Assembly: GCF_037392515.1 (NCBI RefSeq)
Contig: NC_090291.1
Location: 15,453,501 to 15,517,500, forward strand
From: Haliotis asinina
Lineage: Eukaryota; Mollusca; Gastropoda; Lepetellida; Haliotidae
Direction of reading: 5' to 3'
Length of the DNA: 64,000 nucleotides
The translations under genes and the position numbers were made by a program. The first letter of the stretch is position 1; every line of letters starts with the position of its first letter. This document shows, in pieces, positions 51,781 through 62,760 of the stretch. The notes under the pieces were generated by a model. The model made no database searches. It worked only from the letters and a program-made list of their open reading frames with translations, and had not been told where the DNA came from.

Positions 51781-51934
51781 ACGAGGTACAGCCGCTAGAA
51801 AAGTTTAACTGTCTTTAACGGAACAGACATTAACTTAACTTCACTAAATAACAGCAAAAAAGATGAGGCATAACCATTTAGCCAGATGTATTGTGAATCA
51901 TTTTACGACCTCATCAAACAAGGATGTTCTAGTT

Positions 51935-52120
51935 AAGGTATGCTGGCTAAACCTCGCCAAAAAAATATAGAAATACGATGTTATTAAGGTTTAAATTAAA
52001 ATTCATTAAATTTTGTAAATATCATTTTCTTATAAAACAGGATATTGGAATTCTGTGTATCCAGCGTTGTCTGTGGTGTCTGTTTTCACATTCACACGAG
52101 AAAATTCGGATCGCCTGAAA
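51935..52120 (+). repeat. Dispersed repeat, copy 2 (pair with 12275-12480)
   Basis: See 12275-12480. Confidence 0.6.
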
Positions 52121-52169
52121 AGATAGGTTAATAAGGTCATTGTCAGATAGGTTAATGAGACTCATGTTT

Positions 52170-52290
52170 CGGTTTGATTACTTGAGCTGCCTGTTTCTGC
52201 TGTGTGAACAGATACAATTTTGAACTAACTGACTTGCCTAAGGTGATGGTGCTTCATTGTGGGGCAGGACTGGTGTTCAAGAAACTCTCA
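52170..52290 (+). repeat. Dispersed repeat scrap (pair with 56910-57030)
   Basis: Shared 'tgtgaacaga.acaattt', 'gaactaactgacttgcctaa' against 'acaaactcacttgcctaa', 'attgtggggcaggac' against 'gttgtggggaaggac', and 'gaaactctca/gaaactctga'. Confidence 0.6.
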
Positions 52291-52614
52291 AGTTTCAAGC
52301 TGCCAAACAAGGTCCTCCATTCTACGTGCCCAACGCTTGTTTAACTGGTTTGTGACTAACGAGGTCCGCACAAAGAAGGTCCGGATTTCAGGGGTTTCGC
52401 TGTTGTGCAAATTGTGTTCCATGACACTTCGTCCCGACAGACAAGTGAAACTAACGGCATTCACTGACCCACAAGTAGGTTTTCCTGCTCGTGTTCCTAC
52501 AGCCTGGCTCTCCGATGACACACTGACAATGATTCGGAAGTGAGTTTACACCAAATACATGGAGTGAATCATTTCAGTTTACACGGATTTAATATTATTG
52601 ACCTTGTAAAATTT

Positions 52615-52842
52615 ACGAATTGCTGGAAATACTGTTTACTCTATATTACGAATTGCTGGAAATACTGTTTACTCTATATTACGAATTGCTGGATATACTG
52701 TTTACTCCATACTACGAATTGCTGGATATACTGTTTACTCTATATTACGAATTGCTGGATATACTGTTTACTCCATACTACGAATTGCTGGAAGTACTGT
52801 TTACTCCATACTACGAATTGCTGGAAATACTGTTTACTCTAT
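52615..52842 (+). repeat. Minisatellite, 33-bp unit, 7 copies
   Basis: Unit 'acgaattgctggaaatactg' + 'tttactctatatt', starts at 52615, 52648, 52681, 52714, 52747, 52780 and 52813 (last partial). Units differ at 1-3 sites (aaa/ata/aag; tat/cat). Since 33 is a multiple of 3, frames stay open and yield 11-residue repeats. I see no gene. Confidence 0.95.
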
Positions 52843-53550
52843 CTGCCGCATGATTATAACAGCAATTAGCAATATTTGCTCCAGCTGGAGTGATTAAATA
52901 TTGTTTAAAGCCGCGGCCTGCCTGCTGATATGTTCTATGCAAGCATGACATTATCTGCAAAAGCTGCAACACCGAAAAAGAATTGAAATTAAACCTGTGA
53001 ATGCGAGTAAGTATTTCTTCCTCGCAACAACGTAATTATTTGGGCTGAAATTAATAACAATGTTATATTATAACGCGTAGAAATGTTCGCTCGATACCTC
53101 ACGTCCACGTACAACAGGGATAAAAGGAGAAACTACCACACAAAAGGCTTGTCAAAGTATAACAGTACATACGGATTGTTTACACAACTTAATGCTTAGA
53201 GTGTAAGCATTACATTTCGGAGGAAAGGGCAACATATTTGCTATGATTTTTACCCGAATCTTCTCTGTCACATTGCAGGAGCGTAGCAAGCCATTTTTCC
53301 GTGTAAGCCCGACATGTTGCAAAGCTTCAATAGTATTGACGGCATGACCCAAAACTTTGAGCAACAATCATGTGCACGCTCAAGTTTCTTCCTGTTTTCA
53401 TAATGGTAGCTACACCCCTGCATTGGTGTCAAGAGAGGCAGAGAATTCAGTTTTATAAATCGTTTCTTTACTGTCATTTTCAAGCCTGTATAAATGCAAT
53501 CATATAATGTATAGGGATAATACCCCACTCTATAAACCAATGCAAAGATT
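52843..53550. other. No gene recognised
   Basis: Small minus-strand open frames (53152-53540) with no motifs. Confidence 0.3.
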
Positions 53551-53706
53551 GAGTATGGTTTTGCATCTCTTCTCGCAATATTCCAGCAATATCACGTCGG
53601 TGGAAACCAGAAATGGGCTTCAAACATTGTACCTATGTGGCGAATCGAACCCCGGTCTCCCGCGTGACGAGCGAACGCTGTAACCACTAGGCTACCCCTA
53701 CCGCCC
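53551..53706 (-). mobile_element. tRNA-derived SINE family B, full-length
   Basis: 'cttctcgcaatattccagca', 'gaaatgggcttcaaacattg', 'gaatcgaaccccggtctcc' (box B) and 'gtaaccactaggctacccct' (box A). Confidence 0.88.
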
Positions 53707-53905
53707 TGCAGAGGCTCATATGACTTCCTAAACCTCTAAACTACCACATACTTGCACAGTAACTCCACGGGTTGAGTTTGTACTACCTATGATGTATTAC
53801 CTTCCTGATAAACAAGGGCTGCCTGTCGGTTATCTGAGTACTATTGGTTTCTGTCAACCCATTTACGCATGTCGTCCCATTTGTTGGACGGGTACTCCAT
53901 TAAAG
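53693..53905 (+). repeat. Duplicated block, copy 2 (pair with 50050-50285)
   Basis: See 50050-50285. The SINE B head at 53700 overlaps its left edge, and in the other copy 'ctaggctacctcaaacgccc' shows the same head, so the SINE piece is part of the duplicated unit. Confidence 0.7.
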
Positions 53906-54510
53906 CATAACTCTCCTATTGTTGAGGATAGAACCGTGCAGTTTATGAATGAAGTGAATAAATTGTTTAGTGGTTGAAATATTCACATTACTTGAAGAGT
54001 TGAAGATCTGAAAGTAAGTCCACTTCCAGAGGCAAGTCAAGTCCCCTGCCAGTTCGGCGAACTAAACATCATAGTTGATGAATACACCCCTACGTTCTCT
54101 GCTGTGGAAGATTAGAGTGAAACGTTTTCTACTCCTGGCCTTCATGAAGCTCTTAGACATCCTCAAGCTACTGCTGCAGGAACTGACAACACACAACTGT
54201 TGAAGCACTTACAGAATCGTGGTTAGAAACCATTGTATACATGTTTATAAGTGTTTGGACGTCTGTGGGAAATTCTTCTTCATTGCGTGATGCTATAATT
54301 GTTCCAAATGCTAATCTGGATGTGACCATAACTATCCTTGAATTTCAAAATCCTGCGTTTGCAAACTCACCGAACACATGATCAGTAGTTATTTCGTCTG
54401 GTTCTTAGAAACCACCGATCTACATGCTGGCATACAGTCTGGTGTATGTAAGAAACAGAAGTAAAGATTTACATGATTTAGTATGATGCATATTACAAAG
54501 ATATACTTAC
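53906..54510. other. No gene recognised
   Basis: Broken coding-like pieces, probably the same element as the preceding block. Confidence 0.3.
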
Positions 54511-54724
54511 CCAAGGAACTTCACTTCTTGCAAATGTGTGTAAGGATGTACATACCCAACACCGTAAAATATCCCCGTACCTGTGGTTTCCATATGTGAG
54601 GGACAGCAGAGGACTTAGGGATACATTCATCAGGTATGATGTTTAGTGTAGCAGAAAACATTTTATGGGACCGAGAATTCACTGAAATTGACAAGTTCCA
54701 ACAAGAGTTCCATTGAACACACAA
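54511..54724 (-). other. Possible minus-strand exon with strong donor
   Basis: TTGG|GTAAGTATAT on the minus strand (last exon base 54511) is a strong donor, and the frame upstream is open for 67 codons without motifs. May be a leader exon of GPCR paralogue 2 or of a non-coding transcript. Unproven. Confidence 0.25.
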
Positions 54725-55659
54725 TGACTTTCATTGAAAAGAGTTTTCTTGACATTTAATTTAACTTAAAGAGAAAAGAGTTTCCTCTCCATGTTCTCTC
54801 ATGCATACACGCAGTCGCACACACACAAACACACACACACGCACGCACGCACACACACACGAATGTATTTGTGCCTGACCCATGTATATTAAGGCAGAAT
54901 TTAAGCACCGCGTTACTGATATCTTAACTCAGGAATGGAAATTTAGTTTTATTGTAGCAGTATATATGACACTTATTCTTCATTTAAATTTAATTTAATT
55001 GTATTTAAGGCATGGTGACCGTTTCTAATATCGTTGCGACATGACAAAATTGAGTATTGGTATGGCCTGATTGCAAGTTGAGCTTGGGCGACAATATAAA
55101 GTAATAAGAACTGCGTTAAGTGTTTAGTTACATATGATGGGAGATTTCATTTTGTAATGACATGTCCGGCTGATAGAAAGCCTAAGATCTGAATACCTAC
55201 AGCCTGGCTGTTCATCACATAACATAAAATCTATTTTCATCAACTAAATCGCATCGAATGATACAAACGTTATCTTTACGCTATAACTTATGTTTTTTAT
55301 CATGCGCTACGTCTGAGAAGTCAAATTTTGTAAATTCAAGTTCCAACCTGCTGCCGTATCATCTGCATGAGGCCACACATGCTGAATAAACAAACTAATT
55401 GATATATTTACACACATATATAGTATATAGACCTAAAAAATCAACAAATTATTTCTTCGTCAATCAGCTGTCAAACACAGCCACGCTGACGGAGCTAATT
55501 TCATGCATTGCAACGCGAATGTATTACTAACCCACAAGATGGTATGTACATTTTCAACTTTCTATGCGGTATAATGAGTATTGCAGCGTTAGCGATAAGA
55601 TTACAACTCTAACAACGTGCAAATACAACATCGGAAACTTAGTATAGATATATACTTAC
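54725..55659. other. No gene recognised; (CA)n at 54815-54860
   Basis: Contains a short CA/CACG microsatellite and AT-rich sequence. Confidence 0.4.
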
Positions 55660-55830
55660 TGTAAAGACGACCTGAAGTCGGGAACGTAGATATCTCTTAT
55701 GCGGGACAATGGCTCGTGAAAACCGGATCATGCTGATGTGGCTTTCTGAGCGGATGTATGTGTAGTTTAGATAACAAAGTTCCTGGTAGAGGTGACCAAT
55801 CCATTTAAATATCTTCCTCCACAAGCTCCC
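55660..55830 (-). other. Possible minus-strand leader exon with strong donor
   Basis: TTACA|GTAAGTATAT on the minus strand (last exon base 55660). About 140 bases upstream lies a 'gatatttaaatgg' TATA-like run. Candidate distal 5' exon for GPCR paralogue 2, 7.5 kb away. RNA data would be needed to settle it. Confidence 0.25.
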
Positions 55831-56349
55831 TTTGTTCCCTAGACACGACCTGATGCGATGTTGACTTTTATTCGTTTATGTATAACTGCTGTCAACTTGC
55901 CTTATTTTTCTTTCTTTGATTACTTTTTTATATATAAATTTTCCGAAACCATTAAATGATTACAAGCGACAACTCATGAATCTGATTTGTCCACAGATAA
56001 GATAGATGGGTGAATGCTCTTTTTCCCCGCACAACCTAACACAGCATCATTTATCGTGGTATGCTTGACTTTGACCCTAAATGCACTTTTGTATTTTTTT
56101 GTTGTTGTTGTTGTTGTTGTTGTTTTGTTGGTTTTTTGTGGTTTTTTTGGGATGGATCATTGCCATGGTCAGTCTAAAGGAATAGCTGTTTTCTGCAGAG
56201 TTGTATCTTCCTAGTAGAACAAGGATTTGATCTTCGACTCCCCATCCGACCTATCTAAGATTGTTAGCTAGTAAGATTATATCCGGTGTCTCTCAACAGT
56301 TACAATAATCTGAGCTGATAAGTTTATTCATAACTCACCCCCTCTTGTG
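55831..56349. other. No gene recognised; (TTG)n at 56094-56123
   Basis: Eight or so TTG units followed by T/G-rich sequence. Nothing else. Confidence 0.4.
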
Positions 56350-56450
56350 GAATGGTTGATCACTGGATAGTCTGGTCCAGATTCGATTGTTTTTCAGACC
56401 GCCGCCGTGTAGCTCAAATATTGCTCAGTGTTGCATAAAACAACAAACCG
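56350..56450 (+). mobile_element. SINE-like family A, 3' fragment
   Basis: 'ggttgatcactggatagtct', 'ggtccagattcgattg', 'cagaccgccgccgtgtagct' and 'gttgcataaaacaac' tail. Confidence 0.7.
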
Positions 56451-56909
56451 ACCAGCCAACCATTCAGCCAACTCCTGCTGGATGGGTCTTCAACCAGTAT
56501 TTCTGATTTCAGTTAAGGGAAACCCTGCACAAGATTGTTGATGGAGATAGGGAAAAGAAATGTCGGTTTTGTGACAGATATAGAAACAAAAGTGACTATC
56601 GTATTCATAAATCTGGTACATTGCCAAGGCCACTCAGACTCACACAAACAATTTGCTGGGTTTCCTCATTTTAAGCCGGTTTTGAAAGTCCTCGGTAACA
56701 TATCTTCTGAGAAGACCAAAGTTCATACGATGTTCCCAAATCGGGACCCGAACCAAAACGGGTCTCCTTGGTGATGAGTCAAGATCAAGATCATTAGTTT
56801 TCATCACAATGCATGCTCTGAGCGCCCAGACAATCTGATTATTATTATCCCGATTAACCCTAGCTGCCTAGGGTTAACCCTAGAAGTTTAGTGGTTACAT
56901 GACTTATCC
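56451..56909. other. No gene recognised
   Basis: The open frame at 56535-56774 has no motifs. A small palindromic 'ccctagctgcctagggttaa' lies at 56861. Confidence 0.3.
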
Positions 56910-57030
56910 CGCCGGGTACCCATTTTCTTCTGGGTGAACAGAGACAATTTGGACAAACTCACTTGCCTAAAGAGAATACCCAATGTGTCATGAGCATCGT
57001 TGTGGGGAAGGACGGAAGTCCTAGAAACTC
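56910..57030 (+). repeat. Dispersed repeat scrap (pair with 52170-52290)
   Basis: See 52170-52290. Confidence 0.6.
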
Positions 57031-57360
57031 TGAGTGAGTGAGGGAGTCACTGTGACCGACAGAAAACCATTACACGTTATTCACGGACGTGGCAATATTT
57101 TAGAGGCACATGTAGTGGTATATACGCATCAACATACGCATCAAAATGGGCGTACGCATCGTTTTATGTTTCAGGATCACAACGCAAGCTCACGCAGGGT
57201 TCGTAGTGTTACAATGCTGAATGTCTCCAAAGGGAGAATCTATAAGTTCATAAAGACAACCCCGTGGAAATACAGCCGGATTCACGCGATTTCAATGAGA
57301 CTTTCCGTGGTATATGTCGTAATGGGCACAAGGGCGCCTCGACTTATTAATTAACAAAAT
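57031..57360 (+). mobile_element. Tc1/mariner-like fragment (DDE region), decayed
   Basis: A frame reads VYTHQHTHQNGRTHRFMFQD + HNASSRRVRSV and ends GTRAPRLIN. The first resembles the Tc1 block ...FQDDNARPHRARV around the second catalytic aspartate. The last resembles the RAPRPIN block near the C-terminus. The region between (normally ...SPDLNPIEHxWD) is scrambled. Confidence 0.55.
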
Positions 57361-58294
57361 GTGGCGTTAAACGACTGTTGCAAATCTCAGTCACTTGTTC
57401 CTGTTACACTGTTAAACTATTTACCTCATAAAAGACATAAGATATCAATACAATGAATCTTTAGCCATGAATGATTTATATTAAAAAATATATATATATA
57501 CATGAATTAACATAAGGTCTTCTGATAAAGCAATATGTATCGACATGCTCCCTGCATAAAAAATATTAAGCGACATGCACATCCGTGAATGCCAAAAGCA
57601 ATTATATTTGTTACGTGTAGGATATGATATAAATTTAGTAGGTATGTACTTCTCACAGGACAGAAACCAGCAAAAACTTATGCTCATCTTCGATACAACT
57701 TTCATTTCACACAGTACACAGCCTTATGTCTACAGGAATATTAACATATCTGCCTGTTTCCACTTTAAGATTCCCACTTTCTACTTGGGAAATGCAACGA
57801 ACGTGCGCCATGGCAACGCGCAATTTTGCAGTTGTTAACTTTTTGAAATATGAATCCGTTAAGGAAAAAAGTCCTAGTTTTAAAACTGCTCAAACGAGAG
57901 GAGTGCCAGTCTGGTTCAAACGCGATAAAGGGATCGTTTACTACTAACTGTTACTCAGTCCCATACATAGTCAGATATAACAAGTACTTAAATTTGGGGA
58001 CTCGGCTTATTTTGTCGATATTAGTAAAAGCATGTTATAATATTTCTTTGGATATCTTGAATTTGGCAGATCTAAAAATCTAGAAATCCAAAATGTAATA
58101 GAATCTCTAAATGAAAAAATACACAGAGGGTATCTGCCAGATGCATCCAACACTGTGTATGTTGGTATCAACGTCTTCACGCCAAGGAGATGTCCACATG
58201 CAAACATGTGAATGGTTAACTTTCTGAAATTGATACAGTATCTACAAAACCCACCCACTCCCAGGTCCTCATCCGTGTTAAATATATATATAAA
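57361..58294. other. No gene recognised
   Basis: AT-rich, with an (AT)n run at 57487. Open frames at 57575-58083 overlap in several frames and have no motifs. Confidence 0.3.
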
Positions 58295-58839
58295 ATGACA
58301 ATGCCACCATCATGGATCCACTTGACGAAAGTCTTTTGAAAACCGATCAAAACATTTTACTGTTGTATAAAGTATTTAATAAAGTAAACTACAAGAGCTC
58401 AAATGCCACCGTTATGGACCGTCTTGATGAATTTAGTTGAAGTCTGTTGAAAACCGATCAAACATTTAACTATGTTATAAAGTATTTAATATAGTAAACT
58501 ACAAGAGCTCAAATGCCACCGTTATGTACCGTCTTGATGAACTTAGTGAAGTCTGTTGAAAGCCGATCAAACATTTAACTATGTTATAAAGTATTTAATA
58601 TAGTAAACTACAAGAGCTCAAATGCCACCGTTATGGACCGTCTTGATGAACTTAGTTGAAGTCTGTTGAAAGCCGATCAAACATTTAACTATGTCATAAA
58701 GTATTTAACATAGTAAACTACAAGAGCTCAAATGCCACCGTTATGGACCGTCTTGATGAACTTAGTTGAAGTCTGTTGAAAACCGATCAAACATTTAACT
58801 ATGTTATAAAGTATTTAATAAAGTAAACTACAAGAATTA
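58295..58839 (+). repeat. Tandem repeat, 110-bp unit, 5 copies
   Basis: Unit ends 'tagtaaactacaagagctc' at 58400, 58510, 58619, 58729 and (diverged) 58839. The last four units are nearly identical and the first, at 58295, is clearly diverged. Each carries 'aaatgccaccgttatggacc' and 'accgatcaaacatttaac'. No long frame. Confidence 0.92.
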
Positions 58840-59240
58840 AAATTATGGGTTGTTTCTCATCTCTGGAAAGTGGTGGAATACTAATTTCCTGCCTGTGTAT
58901 ATCTCTGCAATGAAACTGGTTCCTTGTGAGACTTGAAGACTCAAGAGTGTATTTCTTTCACGGCTCAAATATTTATATTCTTCAATAAACCAGCCCTGCG
59001 ACGTTTTCCTCAAAGTATCACAACATCACATAATAATCGTACCACATTTTTATTGCACATCCCGTGCACTTCCTGAATAGCAGTATTCTGTAACAGCATT
59101 CTTTAAAATTAAACATATTAACCTCTCCGCCATATTTTCATTCATTAACATAAGTATAAAATAAGTGAAGTAAGTATACGTATACAGTAAAGCGTAACGA
59201 TCAACAGGTATTCATGATGACGTTTTATAGGTGATAAATA
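58840..59240. other. No gene recognised
   Basis: AT-rich spacer. Confidence 0.3.
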
Positions 59241-59366
59241 TACTGGAGAATAGTTAGGGATGGATGTAAATTTTGAAATTATGAATAAGGATCTATTTGT
59301 TCATTGACATACTGATAAAATATCAATCCTAAAAATACCAATATCCCTAACTTATTTTGTCCAGTA
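59241..59366 (-). mobile_element. MITE of ~125 bp, copy 2
   Basis: Ends 'tactggagaatagttaggga' and 'tccctaacttattttgtcca' + 'gta' are inverted repeats. The full length matches 29442-29565 in the opposite orientation. Flanked by ata and ttt. Confidence 0.8.
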
Positions 59367-59594
59367 TTTTTAAAACACAGATGGACGAGCTAACTTGCAG
59401 TATGTGACAATGTCAATGGAAGATCTCGTAAAATGAACATCAGTGTTGGCGACGTATTGTCTTGGTGGCTAAAGCGGGTTGTCTCCCTTCACCCGTTTTC
59501 TTCTCGAAATGGCCAGAGCAGTATGTTCAAGTAAGTTCCATAAAATGCCATTCCTATGTTTCGTCTGATTTAAATTGTGTGTTTCTGTAATGGA

Positions 59595-60422
59595 AGTCAA
59601 AAGAGAAACTTCACAAAATGTAATTTTTTAAAATAATGAATATTAATCTTTCTCTGATGATACATCTATTTATCTCTACGGGGTCCCTGTCTTTCAACTC
59701 TAGAAAAACCAAAACAACAAAACCAAACCCACTCAAACCCATCCATTCGTCGTGCAAATGACGTTAGTGCCAAATCAGGTTTTGCACGTGCAGTCGATCA
59801 CGTGATTTTCGAAGTTTTCTTCATTGGCACGTTCATTGGCCTCAAGAATTGAAAAAAAAACAACTTTTAAACCACAGGTATAACGGTACTTCAAATGCTA
59901 CGATTGTCAAATGTGCAACGTGAACGTGCCGTTGGCATGTTGCAAGAGGGAAGATCAGATATCCCAAGAGCAATGGGATGCAGCCGTCGTACTGTGTACG
60001 ACTTGCTGAGTCGTCTACAACAAACTGGCACCTCTTCTGATCACCCAAGGTCGGGTCCTCCATGTGTGACACGTCATGAGCAAAAGACCGTCAAAAAAGA
60101 CCTAAGTCACCTACTTGACAGATGTCTGCCGGCTACAAGAACCAGGGCTGAGATGTTTAGGGGTTGACTGTCCTCACAGACCATTCGAAATCGGTTGCGG
60201 GCTGCCAATGTCCATTCTCGACGTCCATATTGTGATCTGACATTCTTTATACCCATGTTTTGGAACGGCGGTGTAGCCTAAAGGACTGATTGTGGCACTG
60301 TCGGTGTATCGAGTACATCACACAGATGCCAGCAATGAAATAATAACAATTTAACCATCTTACCATCTCTTGTTCTTTTATAGTAACCTTGAAGAAAGAA
60401 TGTGAAGTTTCTTTTTTTGACT
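59595..60422 (+). mobile_element. Tc1/mariner element with TIRs, catalytic domain deleted (~830 bp)
   Basis: Left end 'agtcaaaagagaaacttcac' and right end 'gtgaagtttctttttttgac' + 't' are inverted repeats of about 21 bp, flanked by TA-containing sequence. Inside, a frame from 59895 reads MLRLSNVQRERAVGMLQEGR (first helix-turn-helix), then MGCSRRTVYDLLSRLQQ and TSSDHPRSGPP (linker). After one frameshift near 60165 it reads SQTIRNRLRAANVHSRRPY. The DDE core is absent; only about 180 bp separate the last block from the right end. Non-autonomous, mobilisable only in trans if at all. Confidence 0.8.
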
Positions 60423-60539
60423 CAGTATATAGTTACTATGTCCACTTCACAAGATTTTTGGAAAGTAAGCTGGAAATAAGAAACAATGAAAAACGTTTTC
60501 CTTTCTTTGGGTTTAAGTAAAGTGACACACATAAACGCT
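60423..60539. other. No gene recognised
   Basis: Short spacer. Confidence 0.3.
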
Positions 60540-60765
60540 CATCCTGTATATTCTCCTCGTGATCGTCTTCACACGCTTCTACATTATCCTCGCTAATTTC
60601 TTTACATTCCCCTATTGAACATCTTTACATTCTTCTCACGAACCTTTATATATTGTCTTTACATTCTCTTCGCACTCGTCTTTACATTCACCTCGCCGTT
60701 GTCTAAAATTCTTTACATTCCTTCATTCCTCATATTTTCCCGTCCTTTTTACATCCTTCGCAAAC
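60540..60765 (+). repeat. Degenerate minisatellite, ~19-22-bp unit 'cgtctttacattctcctcg'
   Basis: About ten worn units such as 'tctttacattcttctcacga' and 'cgtctttacattcacctcgc'. Pyrimidine-rich plus strand. Confidence 0.75.
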
Positions 60766-61979
60766 TAACTTATGTAACTGTCTTGACATGACAACTTGCG
60801 TGAATGATTGTGGTCAAGCCCTACAGTTGTTAAAACGTTCAAATGCGGTTGAAATTTCTGAAGATAATGCTTTTCATCAAAATCAATCAGAGACGAAATA
60901 CATGATCACGGACCACAGCACTCGGACAAAAGGTGTGCCTGTGAACGATTCAGAGAGGGAAAATATACTGCAAGCATGTTATCAGTGATGAGTGCTGACG
61001 CTTACAGCATTTCATACAATTATGTTGAAGATTTGGGATCAAAGGCTTGTTCAATCACGGTTTTGTCAATTTTCAACAGTAGAAACCAGTTCCAAGTCTA
61101 AGTTTGTGTATTTTTTTAATTCACTTCTCATTTCAATTATTTACCATTTGTCTGGCATCAAAGCTGAAACCTTTGCATACATAGCATTTACTGTCTAGTA
61201 AATGAACACGATGATGGATCACACTTAAAGACAATGACGTTTCAATACCTACCCTCAGTTTCATATAAAGGCGTGTTTTAGTATATGCTACAGAGGACAT
61301 ATCCTTTCTATATAAGACGTCGTTATCAAAGACACCAGATGTACACAACCGTGGTGTCAAAGCATATTATTAAGAATTTTTGCAACTTGTTTAATATATA
61401 TGACAACATGGAAGTTCTTAACGTTGTGTATCAACATCAGTTATTGTCAGAAATGTTTTAGTACCTATCTAAGCAGTGGAGTGGAAGCTGTCTATTTATG
61501 TTCCGAGGCTGCTGGGCTCATGAGTAATGTGAAATCGTCCAGGAGAGCGAAAGACTAAACCAGTATATGTTGATGTGAAATAGGGCTTAACGCCGTCGTT
61601 ATGAAAATTTCGCTCATATCACGACATGCATACGCGTGTATTTATGACTACTCCTACTAGCCCAGACTTATGCTTGTATTATAGCGCTACCTTACTGACA
61701 TGCCAGCACGAATACCCTACTCAAACGGTTACTTCTCACTATGTCGACCTTTTGATAATAATAAGAGAAAACTGGAAATCTCATTTCGACATAGTGACAA
61801 TGTTTATTTAGCGATACACAGACTCAGGGAAGATAAATCAACAACAAAAGTAACAGTGTTCACACCTCAATGATTGGCAGCTAATAAATTAATTGTCACC
61901 ATATCACAGAGCATCACTCAGTCTCACACGTATGAATTTTACGCACTACTCTTCAGCATAGTCTATTATGTTGTCCGCC
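60766..61979. other. No gene recognised
   Basis: The open frame at 60788-60988 has no motifs and no splice support. The rest is AT-rich. Confidence 0.3.
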
Positions 61980-62275
61980 AGTCTTTGTTTGAACACATGC
62001 GTCAATGTGACGGTATTTCCTCTTCTTGTGTGGCCTGTGCAGCCCAGCGTCATATTGTACAGTCAGCGTTTCGATGGAGTGTTGCTCCTTCTTCAGAAAA
62101 TCAACACATACTGACTCCAAGCCCACCAGTCCTTGAACCCATTAATGCCGACCGTCAGCAACAAGTACCGCATGTCATATGTTAACATCTTTTGGTATGA
62201 TGCGGTCGGGGATCGAATCCGCGACTTTTCGCTTCCCGGGCGGAGGCTATAACCACTACACAACGGAGGCGACCA
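61980..62275 (-). mobile_element. tRNA-derived SINE family D
   Basis: On the minus strand the head reads 'gttgtgtagtggttatagcc' (box A) and 'cgcggattcgatccccg' (box B), tRNA-like in spacing. A non-tRNA body of about 200 bp follows ('tgcggtacttgttgctgacg' and onward). The T-stem is imperfect and no CCA-end acceptor stem pairs, so it is not a functional tRNA gene. Single copy in this window, with length estimated. Confidence 0.6.
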
Positions 62276-62544
62276 AAGTGGCATGGACCTTTCTATGGAA
62301 TTAATTGCTAAGGATATAAGGGGGCAAGTATATGCATCTCACGTCTCAAATTACACTGGACCACTGATTGTATGACGATTGTGTTTCCAATCCGGTTGTC
62401 AAACCCTGGCCTGTTTTGGAAGCGTAATAGCTGTTAAGTGAGTGGGTGAATGTTTTCTTACGTCGGTTTAAGCAATGTGCCATGACAACCCCACAACTAC
62501 GGCAGTTGTTAGTGCACATCAGTTTGTCAACTAAAATGTGTTCC
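62276..62544. other. No gene recognised; SINE B scrap
   Basis: A 45-bp minus-strand scrap of family B lies at 62438-62485 ('gtgagtgggtgaatg', 'gtcggtttaagcaatgt'). Confidence 0.45.
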
Positions 62545-62760
62545 CATATTGTTTTTGTAGGTGTTTTTTGTTGTTGTTTGCTTTGTTTGTCAACTAAAAT
62601 ATGTTCCTATGGTTTGTTGGGTTTTTTTGTTTTTGTTTTTGTTTTGTTTTGTCTTTTTGTTTTGTATTTTTTTGTTTTTGTTTTGTTTTGTGTTGTTGTT
62701 TTTGCTTTGTCCTTGCTTTTGATTTGGGCTTGTTGTTGTTGTTGTTTGCTTTTTCTGCTA
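62545..62760 (+). repeat. (TTTTG)n-rich low-complexity tract with 65-bp duplication
   Basis: The phrase 'gtttgtcaactaaaatgtgt' at 62521 recurs at 62586. After that the sequence is nearly all T and G in TTTTG/TTG units. Long open frames on both strands here are artefacts. Confidence 0.85.

Noticed and set aside
62195-62275. tRNA gene on the minus strand
   Set aside because: Box A and B are present, but the T stem and acceptor stem do not pair and a SINE body follows.
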